A stretch of DNA of 64,000 nucleotides from Sphingomonas immobilis (GCF_030580995.1 NZ_JAUQSZ010000009.1:124001-188000); one strand, 5' to 3'. Counted from the stretch's first letter, positions 17,283-26,324 are shown. Numbers and translations: made by a program. The notes: generated by a model from the letters alone, not told the origin.

Positions 17283-18137
17283 ATGCTCGACTCCCGCCTG
17301 CGCGACCGACTAGCCTCCGGCGACTTCTTCGTCGTTCCCGGCATCCACGACATGATCGCTGCGGTCGTCGCGGACCGCGTCGGCTTCGACATCGTCTATG
17401 GTTCGGGCTATTGGCTCACCGCCTCGGCATCCGGCCTTCCCGACGCGGGCATCGCGACCTACACCCAGATGCTCGACCGGATGACGACGCTCAAGCGCAC
17501 CAGTTCGGCCGCGCTGATTGCGGACGCCGATACCGGCTTCGGCGGTCTGCTGAACGTCCATCACACCGTCAAAGGCTATGAGGCTGCAGGCGTTTCGGCG
17601 ATTCAGATCGAGGATCAGGAATTCCCGAAGAAATGCGGCCACACCCCGTTCAAGCGCCTGGTGCCGATCGAGGACATGGTCGAGAAGATCAAGGTCGCGG
17701 TCGATGCGCGTGAGGACATGCTCGTCATCGCCCGCACCGATGCGCGCCAGTCCGAGGGGCTCGACGGCACGCTGCGCCGGCTCGAAGCCTATGCCAAGGC
17801 CGGTGCCGACATTCTGTTCCCGGAAGCGCTGACCAGCGAGGAGGAGATGCGCCAGGCGTGCCTCGCCTTCGAACAGCCGGTGATGGCGAACATGGCCAAC
17901 GGCGGGCTCACCCCGGTCTTGAAGGGCGATGTGCTCGCCGATATCGGCTATGCCTTCGCGATCTATCCGTCGCTCACCAGCCTGATCGCCGCATCGGCGA
18001 TGGAAACCGCGCTGATCCGTCTGCGCGACGAAGGCGACGGCGAACCCGCCGATCTGCCCATGTTCGACTTCAAGACTTTCTGCGAGATGATAGGTTTCGC
18101 GGATGTCTGGGCGTTTGAGAAGAAATGGGCGAAATGA
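17283..18137 (+). CDS. Isocitrate lyase / PEP mutase family lyase (2,3-dimethylmalate lyase-like)
   Basis: A 284-residue TIM-barrel lyase. It carries the isocitrate-lyase signature K-K-C-G-H (about residues 116-120, in EFPKKCGHTPF), the IADADTGFGG metal-binding strand and IARTDAR. Family members of this length include 2,3-dimethylmalate lyase, methylisocitrate lyase, oxaloacetate decarboxylase and petal-death-type 2-alkylmalate lyases. Next to a LeuCD-like hydratase, cleavage of a hydrated alkylmalate to pyruvate plus a short acid is the best fit. Its end overlaps the start region of the next gene. Confidence 0.85.
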   Translation: MLDSRLRDRLASGDFFVVPGIHDMIAAVVADRVGFDIVYGSGYWLTASASGLPDAGIATYTQMLDRMTTLKRTSSAALIADADTGFGGLLNVHHTVKGYEAAGVSAIQIEDQEFPKKCGHTPFKRLVPIEDMVEKIKVAVDAREDMLVIARTDARQSEGLDGTLRRLEAYAKAGADILFPEALTSEEEMRQACLAFEQPVMANMANGGLTPVLKGDVLADIGYAFAIYPSLTSLIAASAMETALIRLRDEGDGEPADLPMFDFKTFCEMIGFADVWAFEKKWAK

Positions 18138-19600
18138 TCATGCTGAACCTGTCCGATCCGTCGCTGCTGCGCACGCAATGTCTGATCGGCGGGACATGGT
18201 GCGATGCCGACAGCGGCGCGACGATCGCGGTGACCGACCCCGCGACCGGCGCGGTGATCGGCACCGTGCCCGACATGGGCCGCGCCGAAACCGCCCGCGC
18301 GATCGCCGCCGCTGATGGTGCGTTTCGCGATTGGAGCGGGCGCATCGCCAGCGACCGCGCCACGATCCTGCGCCGCCTGTTCGATCTGATGATCGCCAAC
18401 CGCGAGGATCTGGCGCGGATTATGACCGCCGAACAGGGCAAGCCGCTGGCCGAGGCGCGCGGCGAGATCGGCTATGCCGCGAGTTTCATCGAATGGTTCG
18501 CCGAAGAGGCCAAGCGGGTCTACGGCGACATCATTCCCGAAAATGCCCCCGGCCGCCGGATCCTCGTCCGCAAGCAGCCGATCGGCGTCTTTGCGGCCAT
18601 CACGCCGTGGAACTTCCCGGCTGCGATGATAACGCGCAAGGCTGGCCCCGGCTGGGCGGCCGGCTGCACCGGCGTGATCCGCCCGGCGAGCCAGACGCCG
18701 TTCTCCGCGCTGGCGCTGGGCGTTCTGGCCGAGCGCGCGGGCATGCCGCCAGGCGTCTGCAACATCGTCACGGGTCGCGCCACGGCGATCGGCGCGGAAC
18801 TCACCGAAAGCCGCACGGTCCGCAAGCTGAGCTTCACCGGATCGACCGAGGTCGGCGCAAAACTGCTCGCGCAGTGTGCGCCGACGATCAAGAAAACCTC
18901 GATGGAGCTGGGCGGCAACGCCCCCTTCATCGTGTTCGACGACGCCGATCTCGAGGCGGCGGTCGACGGCGCGGTCGCCGCCAAGTTCCGCAACGCCGGC
19001 CAGACCTGCGTCTGCGCCAACCGACTGCTCGTCCAGTCCGGCATCCATGACCGCTTCGTCGCCGCGCTGGCGGCAAAGGTGCGCGGGTTCAAGGTCGGCG
19101 ACGGCCGCGACGATGGCGTGACGCAGGGCCCGCTGATCGACGGCGCCGCGGTCGCCAAGGCGAATGCCCATGTCACGGATGCGCTGGCGAAAGGCGCAAA
19201 GCTGATCGAGGGCGGCACGCCGCACCCGCTGGGTGGCCATTTCTTCACGCCGACCGTGCTCGCCGACGTGCCGCTCAGCGCCGATTGCTTCCGCGAAGAG
19301 ACGTTTGGGCCTGTCGCCCCCGTGTTTCGCTTCGAAACCGAAGACGACGCGATCGCAATGGCCAACGACACCGAGTTCGGCCTCGCCTCCTACCTCTATA
19401 CTCGCGACCTGGCGCGCGCCTTCCGCGTTTCCGAAGCGCTCGAATACGGCATCGTCGGCATCAACGAGGGCCTGATCTCGACGGAGGTCGCACCGTTCGG
19501 CGGCGTCAAGGCATCGGGCCTCGGCCGCGAAGGGTCCAAATACGGCATCGAGGATTATCTTGAACTCAAATACGTCGGCATCGGCGGCATCGCCGCATGA
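18134..19600 (+). CDS. Succinate-semialdehyde dehydrogenase-like (GabD type) aldehyde dehydrogenase
   Basis: A 488-residue aldehyde dehydrogenase close to GabD: ITPWNFPAAMITRK, FTGSTEVG, the base Glu in MELGGNAPF, the nucleophile in GQTCVCANR (two cysteines, as in GabD), and VAPFGGVKASGLGREGS near the end. One change stands out: the coenzyme-binding Lys of the usual VLKPA strand is Arg here (VIRPASQTP). The ATG at 18134 overlaps the lyase stop (ATGA); ATGs at 18125 and 18140 are alternatives. Together with the following alcohol dehydrogenase it could oxidise a hydroxy acid via its semialdehyde. Confidence 0.87.
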   Translation: MIMLNLSDPSLLRTQCLIGGTWCDADSGATIAVTDPATGAVIGTVPDMGRAETARAIAAADGAFRDWSGRIASDRATILRRLFDLMIANREDLARIMTAEQGKPLAEARGEIGYAASFIEWFAEEAKRVYGDIIPENAPGRRILVRKQPIGVFAAITPWNFPAAMITRKAGPGWAAGCTGVIRPASQTPFSALALGVLAERAGMPPGVCNIVTGRATAIGAELTESRTVRKLSFTGSTEVGAKLLAQCAPTIKKTSMELGGNAPFIVFDDADLEAAVDGAVAAKFRNAGQTCVCANRLLVQSGIHDRFVAALAAKVRGFKVGDGRDDGVTQGPLIDGAAVAKANAHVTDALAKGAKLIEGGTPHPLGGHFFTPTVLADVPLSADCFREETFGPVAPVFRFETEDDAIAMANDTEFGLASYLYTRDLARAFRVSEALEYGIVGINEGLISTEVAPFGGVKASGLGREGSKYGIEDYLELKYVGIGGIAA

Positions 19601-19627
19601 CGAATGCCCGTATTCCCGGAGAGTGAC

Positions 19628-20764
19628 ATGCGTTTTACCTATGGCCCCAAGCTGATCGTCGGCGCCGGCAGCGCCGATGAGATGGACGCCCTGCTGCCTG
19701 CGGGTGCCGTGCTGTTCGTGACCGATGCCGGCGTGCGCGGCCTGGGCCTTGCCGACAGCGCGATCGCCGCGCTTGAAGCGGCAGGCCGCACAGTCCTGGT
19801 GTTCGACGCGGTCGAGGCCGATCCGTCCGCGACGACGGTGGAGGCGGCCACCGCCGCCGGACGGTCGGCGGGCGCGGTCGCCGTGATCGGTTTCGGCGGC
19901 GGCAGTCCGATGGATGTTGCCAAGATTGCCGCCTATCTGCTCGGCTCGGGCGACGGGCTCGATACGATCTACGGGGTCGATCAGGCGCGCGGCGCGCGGC
20001 TGCCGCTGGTCCTGGTGCCGACCACCGCCGGCACCGGATCGGAGGCGACGCCGGTCGCGATCGTCACGGTCGGCGGCGCGGAGAAAAAGGGCGTGGTCGC
20101 ACCGGCCCTCTATGCCGACTACGCGATCCTGGATGCGGCACTGACGGCGGGTCTCCCCGCGCATGTCACCGCCGCGACCGGCATCGACGCGATGGTCCAC
20201 GCGATCGAGGCCTATACTTCGGCCCGGCTCAAGAATCCGCTGTCGGACATGCTGGCGCGCGAGGCGCTCGGCCTGATCGCGGCGAACCTGCGCCGCGTGA
20301 TCGCGCAGGGTGACGATCTCGCGGCGCGCGAGGCGATGCTGCTCGGCGCGCATCTGGCCGGCATCGCCTTCGCCAACGCGCCGGTCGCGGGCGTCCACGC
20401 GCTCGCCTATCCGCTGGGCGGCCATTTCCACGTGCCGCACGGCCTGTCGAACGCGCTGATGCTGCCGCACGTCCTGCGCCACAATATGGCGGCGGCGATG
20501 CCGCTATACGCCGAGCTCGGCGCGATCATCGATCCCGCACTGGCGCCGCTTGGCGATCAGGCCCGCGCGCAGGGGCTGGTGGAGGCGGTGACGGCGCTTG
20601 CGCTGGACTGCGGCCTGCCTGACCGGCTGCGCGCCGTCGGCGTGACGGAGGATCATCTCGATCTCCTCTCCGGCGAAGCGATGAAGCAGCAGCGGCTGCT
20701 CATCAACAATCCCTGCCCGATTGACGAGGAGGACGCGCGGCGGCTCTACGCCGCCGCGCTGTAA
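19628..20764 (+). CDS. Iron-containing alcohol dehydrogenase family (group III)
   Basis: A 378-residue enzyme with the dinucleotide motif GGGSPMDVAK, the TTAGTGSEATP loop, and the metal ligands of the Fe-ADH fold: Asp and His in GIDAMVHAIEAY and two His in GVHALAYPLGGHFHVPHG. Because the ligands are kept, a metal-dependent 1,3-propanediol/4-hydroxybutyrate-type dehydrogenase is more likely than a maleylacetate reductase. The ATG at 19628 has a GGAG nine bases upstream. Last gene of the six-gene operon. It is convergent, with a five-base gap, to the next gene. Confidence 0.87.
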   Translation: MRFTYGPKLIVGAGSADEMDALLPAGAVLFVTDAGVRGLGLADSAIAALEAAGRTVLVFDAVEADPSATTVEAATAAGRSAGAVAVIGFGGGSPMDVAKIAAYLLGSGDGLDTIYGVDQARGARLPLVLVPTTAGTGSEATPVAIVTVGGAEKKGVVAPALYADYAILDAALTAGLPAHVTAATGIDAMVHAIEAYTSARLKNPLSDMLAREALGLIAANLRRVIAQGDDLAAREAMLLGAHLAGIAFANAPVAGVHALAYPLGGHFHVPHGLSNALMLPHVLRHNMAAAMPLYAELGAIIDPALAPLGDQARAQGLVEAVTALALDCGLPDRLRAVGVTEDHLDLLSGEAMKQQRLLINNPCPIDEEDARRLYAAAL

Positions 20765-20769
20765 TACGC

Positions 20770-21606
20770 TCACGCCGTCACGAAACGCTCGATGACATCG
20801 ACGTATTCCGCGGCGCGGCCGGTGCGGGACAGGTCGTGAATGGGGTGGACTCCGGGAAAGGCATGCCGCGCCGCGCCGGGCAGCGCAGCGGTGAAATGAT
20901 GATAGGTGCCGCGATTCCAGTCGGTTTCGCTGGTCAGCAACAGGACCGGCAGGTCGCCGATCGCCGCCAGCTTTTCCTCGATCGGAAAGCCGGTCAGCGC
21001 GTCCATCGTGCTCGGCCCGAACGCAAACACCTCGAGCAACGCGAGATAGGCGTGGCGATATCGCGCGTCGGGCACGGCCGGCAATGCGAAATCCGGGTTC
21101 AGCATGTGCGCGAGATGGTGGAAATGCTTCCAGTGATCGACCGCGTGACTGCCGTCCTCCCGCCACGGAACCGGCGGCGTGATGCCCTTCTCGATCAACG
21201 CCGCGCGTTCGTCAGGCGTCCGGTACGGCGTTCCGTCGAGGACGAGACGCCGTACCGCCGGTGACCGCCGCGCCGCCAGTTCGATCCCCGTCAGGCCGGC
21301 GAAATGCCCGGTGACGAGCGTGGTTTCCGCGATTCCCAGCGCGGCCATCGCCTGTTCGGTCGCGTCCGCGAATCGCTCGACCGGCCAGAGGCCATAGCGC
21401 TTGTCGGAGCGGCCATATCCCATCAGATCGATCGCGAGCGCCCGGTATCCGCGCGCGGCGAGCAGTTCGAGTGCCTCGCCGACCAGCGCACTGCCGAACG
21501 ACGTCACGCTCAGCAGGGTGATCGCCGCACCGCCCCCGTCGGCCTGCTGGACATAGATGTCGCCGTGCTCGGTTTCGGCGAACGATTTCGATATGCGGTG
21601 GGCCAC
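20770..21606 (-). CDS. Alpha/beta hydrolase-fold protein with Phe in place of the nucleophile Ser
   Basis: A 278-residue alpha/beta hydrolase-fold protein with LAIDLMGYGRSDK, and a late GVHPIHDLSR His region. The nucleophile elbow, normally G-x-S-x-G, reads TGHFAGLTG, so the Ser is replaced by Phe (codon TTC). Either the protein works without a nucleophile (lyase, isomerase or cofactor-free role) or it is not an enzyme. The GTG at 21606 was chosen because GGAGAAA lies six bases before it; an open frame to 21792 has no comparable signal. It is divergent from the TonB-dependent receptor, with an operator-like site 71 bp upstream. Confidence 0.82.
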   Translation of the reverse strand: MAHRISKSFAETEHGDIYVQQADGGGAAITLLSVTSFGSALVGEALELLAARGYRALAIDLMGYGRSDKRYGLWPVERFADATEQAMAALGIAETTLVTGHFAGLTGIELAARRSPAVRRLVLDGTPYRTPDERAALIEKGITPPVPWREDGSHAVDHWKHFHHLAHMLNPDFALPAVPDARYRHAYLALLEVFAFGPSTMDALTGFPIEEKLAAIGDLPVLLLTSETDWNRGTYHHFTAALPGAARHAFPGVHPIHDLSRTGRAAEYVDVIERFVTA

Positions 21607-21984
21607 GACTTTCTCCCCGGGGTTGTGCGCCCGGCTTAAGGGTGCCCCGGAGACAATCGAGCCGTAGCTGTCAGACGTTCGGTCTGTGGACACTCTCGCC
21701 TTCGGCGAGCGTGCGGGAGGTCGCATTGCGTAAAGCGCAATGCCGCTCAACCAAATTGCACTAATTCCGCCCGTTTCTGTCCGTAAACTCAACGCTGTCG
21801 ACGTACGGATCGAGCCAAGCGGCCTTTAGGCCCCTTTGGTTGCAGGATGATGACGGGCAAAGGCCCGCGTTCCCTTTCCAGACGACGGTTACGGATCAAG
21901 CGGGCCCGGCACGCCGGAGATCAGCAGAACGTACGCAGGGTAACTTTTCAGCAATCGAAAATGCCGACAAAGGGGCCAGATTAG
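21607..21984. promoter_or_regulatory. 378-bp divergent promoter region (hydrolase / TonB receptor)
   Basis: No supported gene lies here. It holds candidate operator site 5 at 21677-21691 and must contain promoters for both the leftward hydrolase and the rightward receptor. AAAGGGG about nine bases before the receptor ATG serves as its ribosome binding site. Confidence 0.6.
21677..21691 (-). promoter_or_regulatory. Candidate IclR-type operator, site 5
   Basis: Read on the minus strand this is GTCCACAGACCGAAC, differing from site 1 (GTCCACATATCGAAC) at only two positions. It lies in the divergent gap of the hydrolase-fold gene and the TonB-dependent receptor gene. Confidence 0.5.
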
Positions 21985-24414
21985 ATGTCGAATTTCACAA
22001 CTACACCGCGCGGGGCGAAGGCCGCCCTCATGCGATCGGCGGTTTCGCTCGCGGCGCTTGCCGCCTCGGCCACGCCCGCCTTCGCGATGGACGCGCCCGC
22101 CGCCACGGCGGCGATCGAAGCGCCAGAAGCCCCCGCCGCCGACCAGGCCGAGTCGCAAGTCCCGGGCGACATCGTCGTTACGGCGCGGCGCAAGGAAGAA
22201 TCGCTGCAGGAAGTCCCGCTCGCGATCAGCGCGATCACCGGCGAACAGCTCAGGGCCGCGGGCGTGCGCAACATCCGTGACATCGCGTACCTGACGCCGG
22301 GCGTGACGATCAACAGCGGCGGCGCGGAATATACGACGCAGCCGATCATCCGCGGTGTCGTCGGTCTCGGCGGCAATTCGGGCGTCGTGTCGTTCATCGA
22401 TGCGGTGCCGCTGCCAGGTGCGGCGTCGGTCAACGTTTCGATGCTCGACATCTCGCGGGTCGAGATCGTGAAAGGCCCTGTCGCGGCCCTTTACGGTCAG
22501 AACGCTTACTCCGGCGTCATCAACTACGTCACCCGCGTGCCGGGCAACACGTTCTCGCTCGATGCCGAAGCGACCGCCGCATCCGGCGACCTTTACCAGT
22601 TCAAGGGCTTCGTCAACGTGCCCGTGGTCAGCGATCTGCTGGCGGTGAGCGTCGCCGGCAACTACGAGAATTACGGCGGCGGCTTCCGGGACTCGGTGAA
22701 CGGCAACAAGACCGGCGGGTATGAGAAGAAAGACGTGCGCGCCTCGGTGAACTTCACGCCGACGGATCGCCTTTCGATCGCCGGCAGCTTCTACTACGGC
22801 AACGACGTTTTCGACGTGACCCCGCTCGTCTACGCGACGAACAATTGCGGCGCCCTGTCGACCAACGTCAACACGCGCGGCCAGTTCACCAATTATTGCG
22901 GCTCGCTCAACTTCAACCCGCTGGAAGTGGCCAGCATCCCCAAGAATGCCGGCGTCGCGGGCAATCAGCGCGAAGTGTTCCTCGGCAACGTCCGCGCGCA
23001 CTACGACATCGGCTACGGCGACATCGGCTTGCTCGTCGGATATCAGAAGAGCGATACGCACCGCTTCAACGATTTCACCGGCACGCGCAGCGGCATCCCG
23101 TTCGTCGGGTCCGATGGCCGTACCTACAATCTGCTCGAATATTTCGGGTCGGACAACAACGACAAGGGCTGGAACGCGGAGCTGCGGTACACCTCGCCGC
23201 AGAACAAGCCGCTGCGCTTCGCCTTCGGTGGTTTCTACCAGGCCAATGACAGCTATTCGAACACGATCATCAGTGTCGACGGTACGCCGCTTCCCACCGG
23301 CGTGACGTTGGTCGATCCGACCGCGCTTCGCTATCTGACGGTAAACGGCGCACCCGCCAACGCCGCCGCCACGGCCAGCTTTTCGACCACCAAGAGCTAT
23401 TCGGGATTCATCAGCGCGGACTATGATCCGTTTGCCGGCATGACGCTGTCGGGCGAGTATCGCCGCGGACACGCGACGGTCGATGCGTACAACACGAGCG
23501 GACTGACCAATCCCATCGTCACGCTGGCGCCGTACACGTTCAGCTACGACACCGACTCCTACCGGTTGTCCGCGAAGTACAAGATCACGCCGCACATCAT
23601 GGTCTACGCAAGCTATGGGCAGGGCGTGAAGCCGGCCGGCGTCAATCCGCGCGCCACGATCGCTTCGGAGCGCTATTACGGCGCGGAGACGAGCAAGACC
23701 TACGAACTCGGGTTCAAGTCCTCGTTCTGGAACAATCGCGTTCAGGTCAACGCAGCCATCTTCCAGATCGACTCGACGAACTTCCAGATCAACGGCCCGT
23801 CGGACGATCCCACCAATGCCGGCCTCGTCATCAAGAACTTCGGCGGCGCGCGCAATCGCGGCTTCGAATTCGAGACGAGCTTCCGTCCCAATCGCTTTTT
23901 CGGCCTGCACTACGGTATCGCCTATGTCGATCCGAAGTTCAGCGCGGGAACGCTCGACTTCTCGTTCGGCACGATCTGCGCGACGACGCCCTATTGCGAC
24001 CAGAGCCGCGTCGTTCGTGTGACCACGGCCTCCGGCGCCACCAGGCTCGCGCTTAATCTGGCGGGCCTGCAGCTTCCGCGGGTCAGCAAGCTGACGGCAA
24101 GCGGCGGTGTGGACTTCAACGGCGACGTGACCGACACGATTTCCTGGTTCGGCCGTGCCGACGTTCGCTACGAATCGAAGCAATATGCCCAGCAGGACGA
24201 CAACGCATATTATGGTGAGCGTATCGGCGTGAACCTGCGTGCCGGCATCAAGACCGAAAAGTACAGCATCACCGCCTATGTCGACAATCTCACCAACAAC
24301 CAGACGCCGGAACAGGTGCTCAAGCTGACCCGGCTCAACGATTTCCAGGGCAATCTTTCGGGGTATCTTCCGCTGCCCCGCACGTACGGCGTAACGGTTT
24401 CCGCCAGCTTCTGA
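21985..24414 (+). CDS. TonB-dependent outer-membrane receptor
   Basis: An 809-residue receptor. It starts with a signal sequence (SAVSLAALAASATPAFA), then a TonB box (DIVVTARRKEE, about residues 62-72), a plug domain (VPLAISAITGEQL, IRDIAYLTPGV, ISRVEIVKGPVAALYGQNAYSGVINYVT), and a long beta-barrel ending in the terminal Phe (VTVSASF). Sphingomonads carry many such receptors for aromatic and terpenoid substrates. Its place inside the catabolic island and behind an operator-like site suggests it imports the island's substrate through the outer membrane. A strong terminator follows. Confidence 0.93.
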   Translation: MSNFTTTPRGAKAALMRSAVSLAALAASATPAFAMDAPAATAAIEAPEAPAADQAESQVPGDIVVTARRKEESLQEVPLAISAITGEQLRAAGVRNIRDIAYLTPGVTINSGGAEYTTQPIIRGVVGLGGNSGVVSFIDAVPLPGAASVNVSMLDISRVEIVKGPVAALYGQNAYSGVINYVTRVPGNTFSLDAEATAASGDLYQFKGFVNVPVVSDLLAVSVAGNYENYGGGFRDSVNGNKTGGYEKKDVRASVNFTPTDRLSIAGSFYYGNDVFDVTPLVYATNNCGALSTNVNTRGQFTNYCGSLNFNPLEVASIPKNAGVAGNQREVFLGNVRAHYDIGYGDIGLLVGYQKSDTHRFNDFTGTRSGIPFVGSDGRTYNLLEYFGSDNNDKGWNAELRYTSPQNKPLRFAFGGFYQANDSYSNTIISVDGTPLPTGVTLVDPTALRYLTVNGAPANAAATASFSTTKSYSGFISADYDPFAGMTLSGEYRRGHATVDAYNTSGLTNPIVTLAPYTFSYDTDSYRLSAKYKITPHIMVYASYGQGVKPAGVNPRATIASERYYGAETSKTYELGFKSSFWNNRVQVNAAIFQIDSTNFQINGPSDDPTNAGLVIKNFGGARNRGFEFETSFRPNRFFGLHYGIAYVDPKFSAGTLDFSFGTICATTPYCDQSRVVRVTTASGATRLALNLAGLQLPRVSKLTASGGVDFNGDVTDTISWFGRADVRYESKQYAQQDDNAYYGERIGVNLRAGIKTEKYSITAYVDNLTNNQTPEQVLKLTRLNDFQGNLSGYLPLPRTYGVTVSASF

Positions 24415-24437
24415 CCGAGCTTCACCGGTCCTGAAGG

Positions 24438-24469
24438 GGGAGCCCGGCGTATCGCCGGGCTCCCTTTTC
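24438..24469 (+). terminator. Intrinsic terminator of the TonB receptor gene
   Basis: Eleven-base perfect arms GGGAGCCCGGC / GCCGGGCTCCC around GTATC, followed by TTTTCT. Confidence 0.9.
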
Positions 24470-24494
24470 TGTGTCTTGCGCCGGGCCCCGGCAC

Positions 24495-24537
24495 GAAAAT
24501 CCCGCGCCCCGGTCTGGCGATCGGACCGGGGCGCGGG
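24495..24537 (-). terminator. Intrinsic terminator for the leftward aldehyde dehydrogenase gene
   Basis: Fourteen-base perfect arms (24501-24514 and 24524-24537) around a nine-base loop; on the minus strand the hairpin is followed by ATTTTCG. It lies 47 bp behind the stop of the leftward aldehyde dehydrogenase. Confidence 0.8.
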
Positions 24538-24584
24538 CGATGTCGTTCAGAAAGAAAGCGCGGGGTCGATCGCCCCGCCGCGTG

Positions 24585-26096
24585 TCAGTCGCGCGGCCCC
24601 AGGTTGATGCTGATCGCCTTGGTCTTGAGATAGGGCAACAACCCTTCTTCGCCGAATTCGCGGCCCCACCCCGATTCACGATTTCCACCGAACGGCGTCT
24701 CCGGGCTGACCGCCGCATGGACGTTGATGCCGACCTGGCCGCTGTCGACCTGGCGCGCAACGCGCAGGGCGCGGGTGATGTCGTTGGTCCATACCGAGCC
24801 CGAAAGGCCATAGGTCGTCGAATTGACGTCCCGCAGCATCGCCGCCTCGTCGTCGAAGCGGATCGCGGTCAGCACGGGTCCGAAAATCTCCTCCTGGGCA
24901 ATCCGCATGTCGGCGGTGGCGTCCGCAAAGACGATCGGCCGCACGAAGTTTCCGGCGCCTTCCCACGGCACGAAACCGTTGCGGTTGGCGACGCGCGCGC
25001 CTTCGGCGATGCCGGTGCGAATATAATCCTCGACGCGCGCGCGCTGCCGCGCCGAAATCAGCGGGCCGAGGAAGATGCCCGGCTCGAGCGAATCGCCGAT
25101 GGTCAGCGCATCGGCATGATCCGCGACGCGCTGCACCAGCTCGTCATAGATGTCCGCATGGGCGAACAGCCGCGTCGCCGCCATGCAAGCCTGCCCGCTC
25201 GCGACGAAGCACGCCAGCGCCGTCGCGGGCACGAGCGCGTCGAGATCGGCGTCGGGAAAGACGATGATCGGCGATTTTCCGCCGAGTTCCAGCGTCACCT
25301 TCTTGAGATTCCCCGCCGCCGCCTGCACGATCGACCGCCCCGCGACGGGGGAGCCGGTGAAGCTGATCTTGTCGACGCCGGGATGGCGCGCCATCGCCGC
25401 GCCCGTTTCGTGGCCGAGCCCGTGAAGGATGTTGAGGACGCCGGGAGGGCCGCCCGCTTCCAGGAAGAAGCGGCCGAAGAACTCGCCCGTCAGCGGCGCG
25501 AGCTCGGCCGTCTTGAGCACCACGGTGCAACCGGTCGCGAGCGCCGGCCCGAGTTTGAGCCCCATCATGCCCGCCGGCGCATTCCACGGCACGATCGCGG
25601 CGACCACGCCGATCGGCTCGCGCAGGGTCGATACCATGAACTGCGTGTTCGCCCGCGCGCCACCAAGGCTGGGCAGGAAACTGTCGCCGGCGATCTTGGT
25701 CGCCCAGCCTGCATAATAGCGGATGATCTCGCACGCCAGCACCCGCACGATGCCGGTACAGGCCGCCAGCGACTGGCCGTTGTCATAGGCCATCGCCTCG
25801 GCGATCTCCTCGGCATTGGCGTCGAGCAGGTCGGCGAAGCGGAACAGGATCCCGGCACGCTCGCGCCCGCTCATCCGCCCCCATGGACCGTTCAGCGCGA
25901 CGCGCGCCGCGGCGACCGCCCTGTCCACATCCTCGTCGGACGCCGCATCGACGGTAGTGAGATGTTCGTTGCGCGACGGATTCTCGACCGCGATCGGTTC
26001 GGCTCTGCCCTCGACCCATTCGCCCCCGATCAGCAGCCGGTGCGGCGCATCGAAAAAGGCCTGGGCGCGGGGCGTGGGCTGGATGAGAGCCGACAT
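24585..26096 (-). CDS. NAD(P)-dependent aldehyde dehydrogenase
   Basis: A 503-residue aldehyde dehydrogenase: IVPWNAPAGMM, CTVVLKTAELAP with the coenzyme Lys, FTGSPVAGRS, base Glu in LELGGKSP, nucleophile Cys in ASGQACMAATR, EEIFGPVLTAI, and ETPFGGNRESGWGREFG. The ATG at 26096 has GGAG seven bases upstream and is preferred over the ATG at 26108. An operator-like site lies about 115 bp upstream. Its substrate aldehyde is unknown; it is the third aldehyde dehydrogenase of the island. Confidence 0.9.
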   Translation of the reverse strand: MSALIQPTPRAQAFFDAPHRLLIGGEWVEGRAEPIAVENPSRNEHLTTVDAASDEDVDRAVAAARVALNGPWGRMSGRERAGILFRFADLLDANAEEIAEAMAYDNGQSLAACTGIVRVLACEIIRYYAGWATKIAGDSFLPSLGGARANTQFMVSTLREPIGVVAAIVPWNAPAGMMGLKLGPALATGCTVVLKTAELAPLTGEFFGRFFLEAGGPPGVLNILHGLGHETGAAMARHPGVDKISFTGSPVAGRSIVQAAAGNLKKVTLELGGKSPIIVFPDADLDALVPATALACFVASGQACMAATRLFAHADIYDELVQRVADHADALTIGDSLEPGIFLGPLISARQRARVEDYIRTGIAEGARVANRNGFVPWEGAGNFVRPIVFADATADMRIAQEEIFGPVLTAIRFDDEAAMLRDVNSTTYGLSGSVWTNDITRALRVARQVDSGQVGINVHAAVSPETPFGGNRESGWGREFGEEGLLPYLKTKAISINLGPRD

Positions 26097-26211
26097 CTTG
26101 ATCTCCATTCGTCAGGTTGCCAGCGCACGGCGCACCGCGAGCGAACGCGATGGTGCTGGAATACGGTATCGACGCATTGCGACGCCTCCATGCGAGTGGC
26201 GATGCCCGGCT

Positions 26212-26226
26212 GTCCACATAGCGCAC
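26212..26226 (+). promoter_or_regulatory. Candidate IclR-type operator, site 6 (before aldehyde dehydrogenase)
   Basis: GTCCACATAGCGCAC, in the 216-bp gap between the CoA-transferase stop (26325) and the aldehyde dehydrogenase start (26096), so it would serve the dehydrogenase. The remainder of this gap shows no gene. Confidence 0.55.
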
Positions 26227-26324
26227 ACTTTCCGGGCAAGACTCGCCGCTTCGGCCGCTACGACACCCATGGTCGCCCCACATACGCGCCACTCGATCAT
26301 CGGCGTTATGGCGTGGATGCCCGC

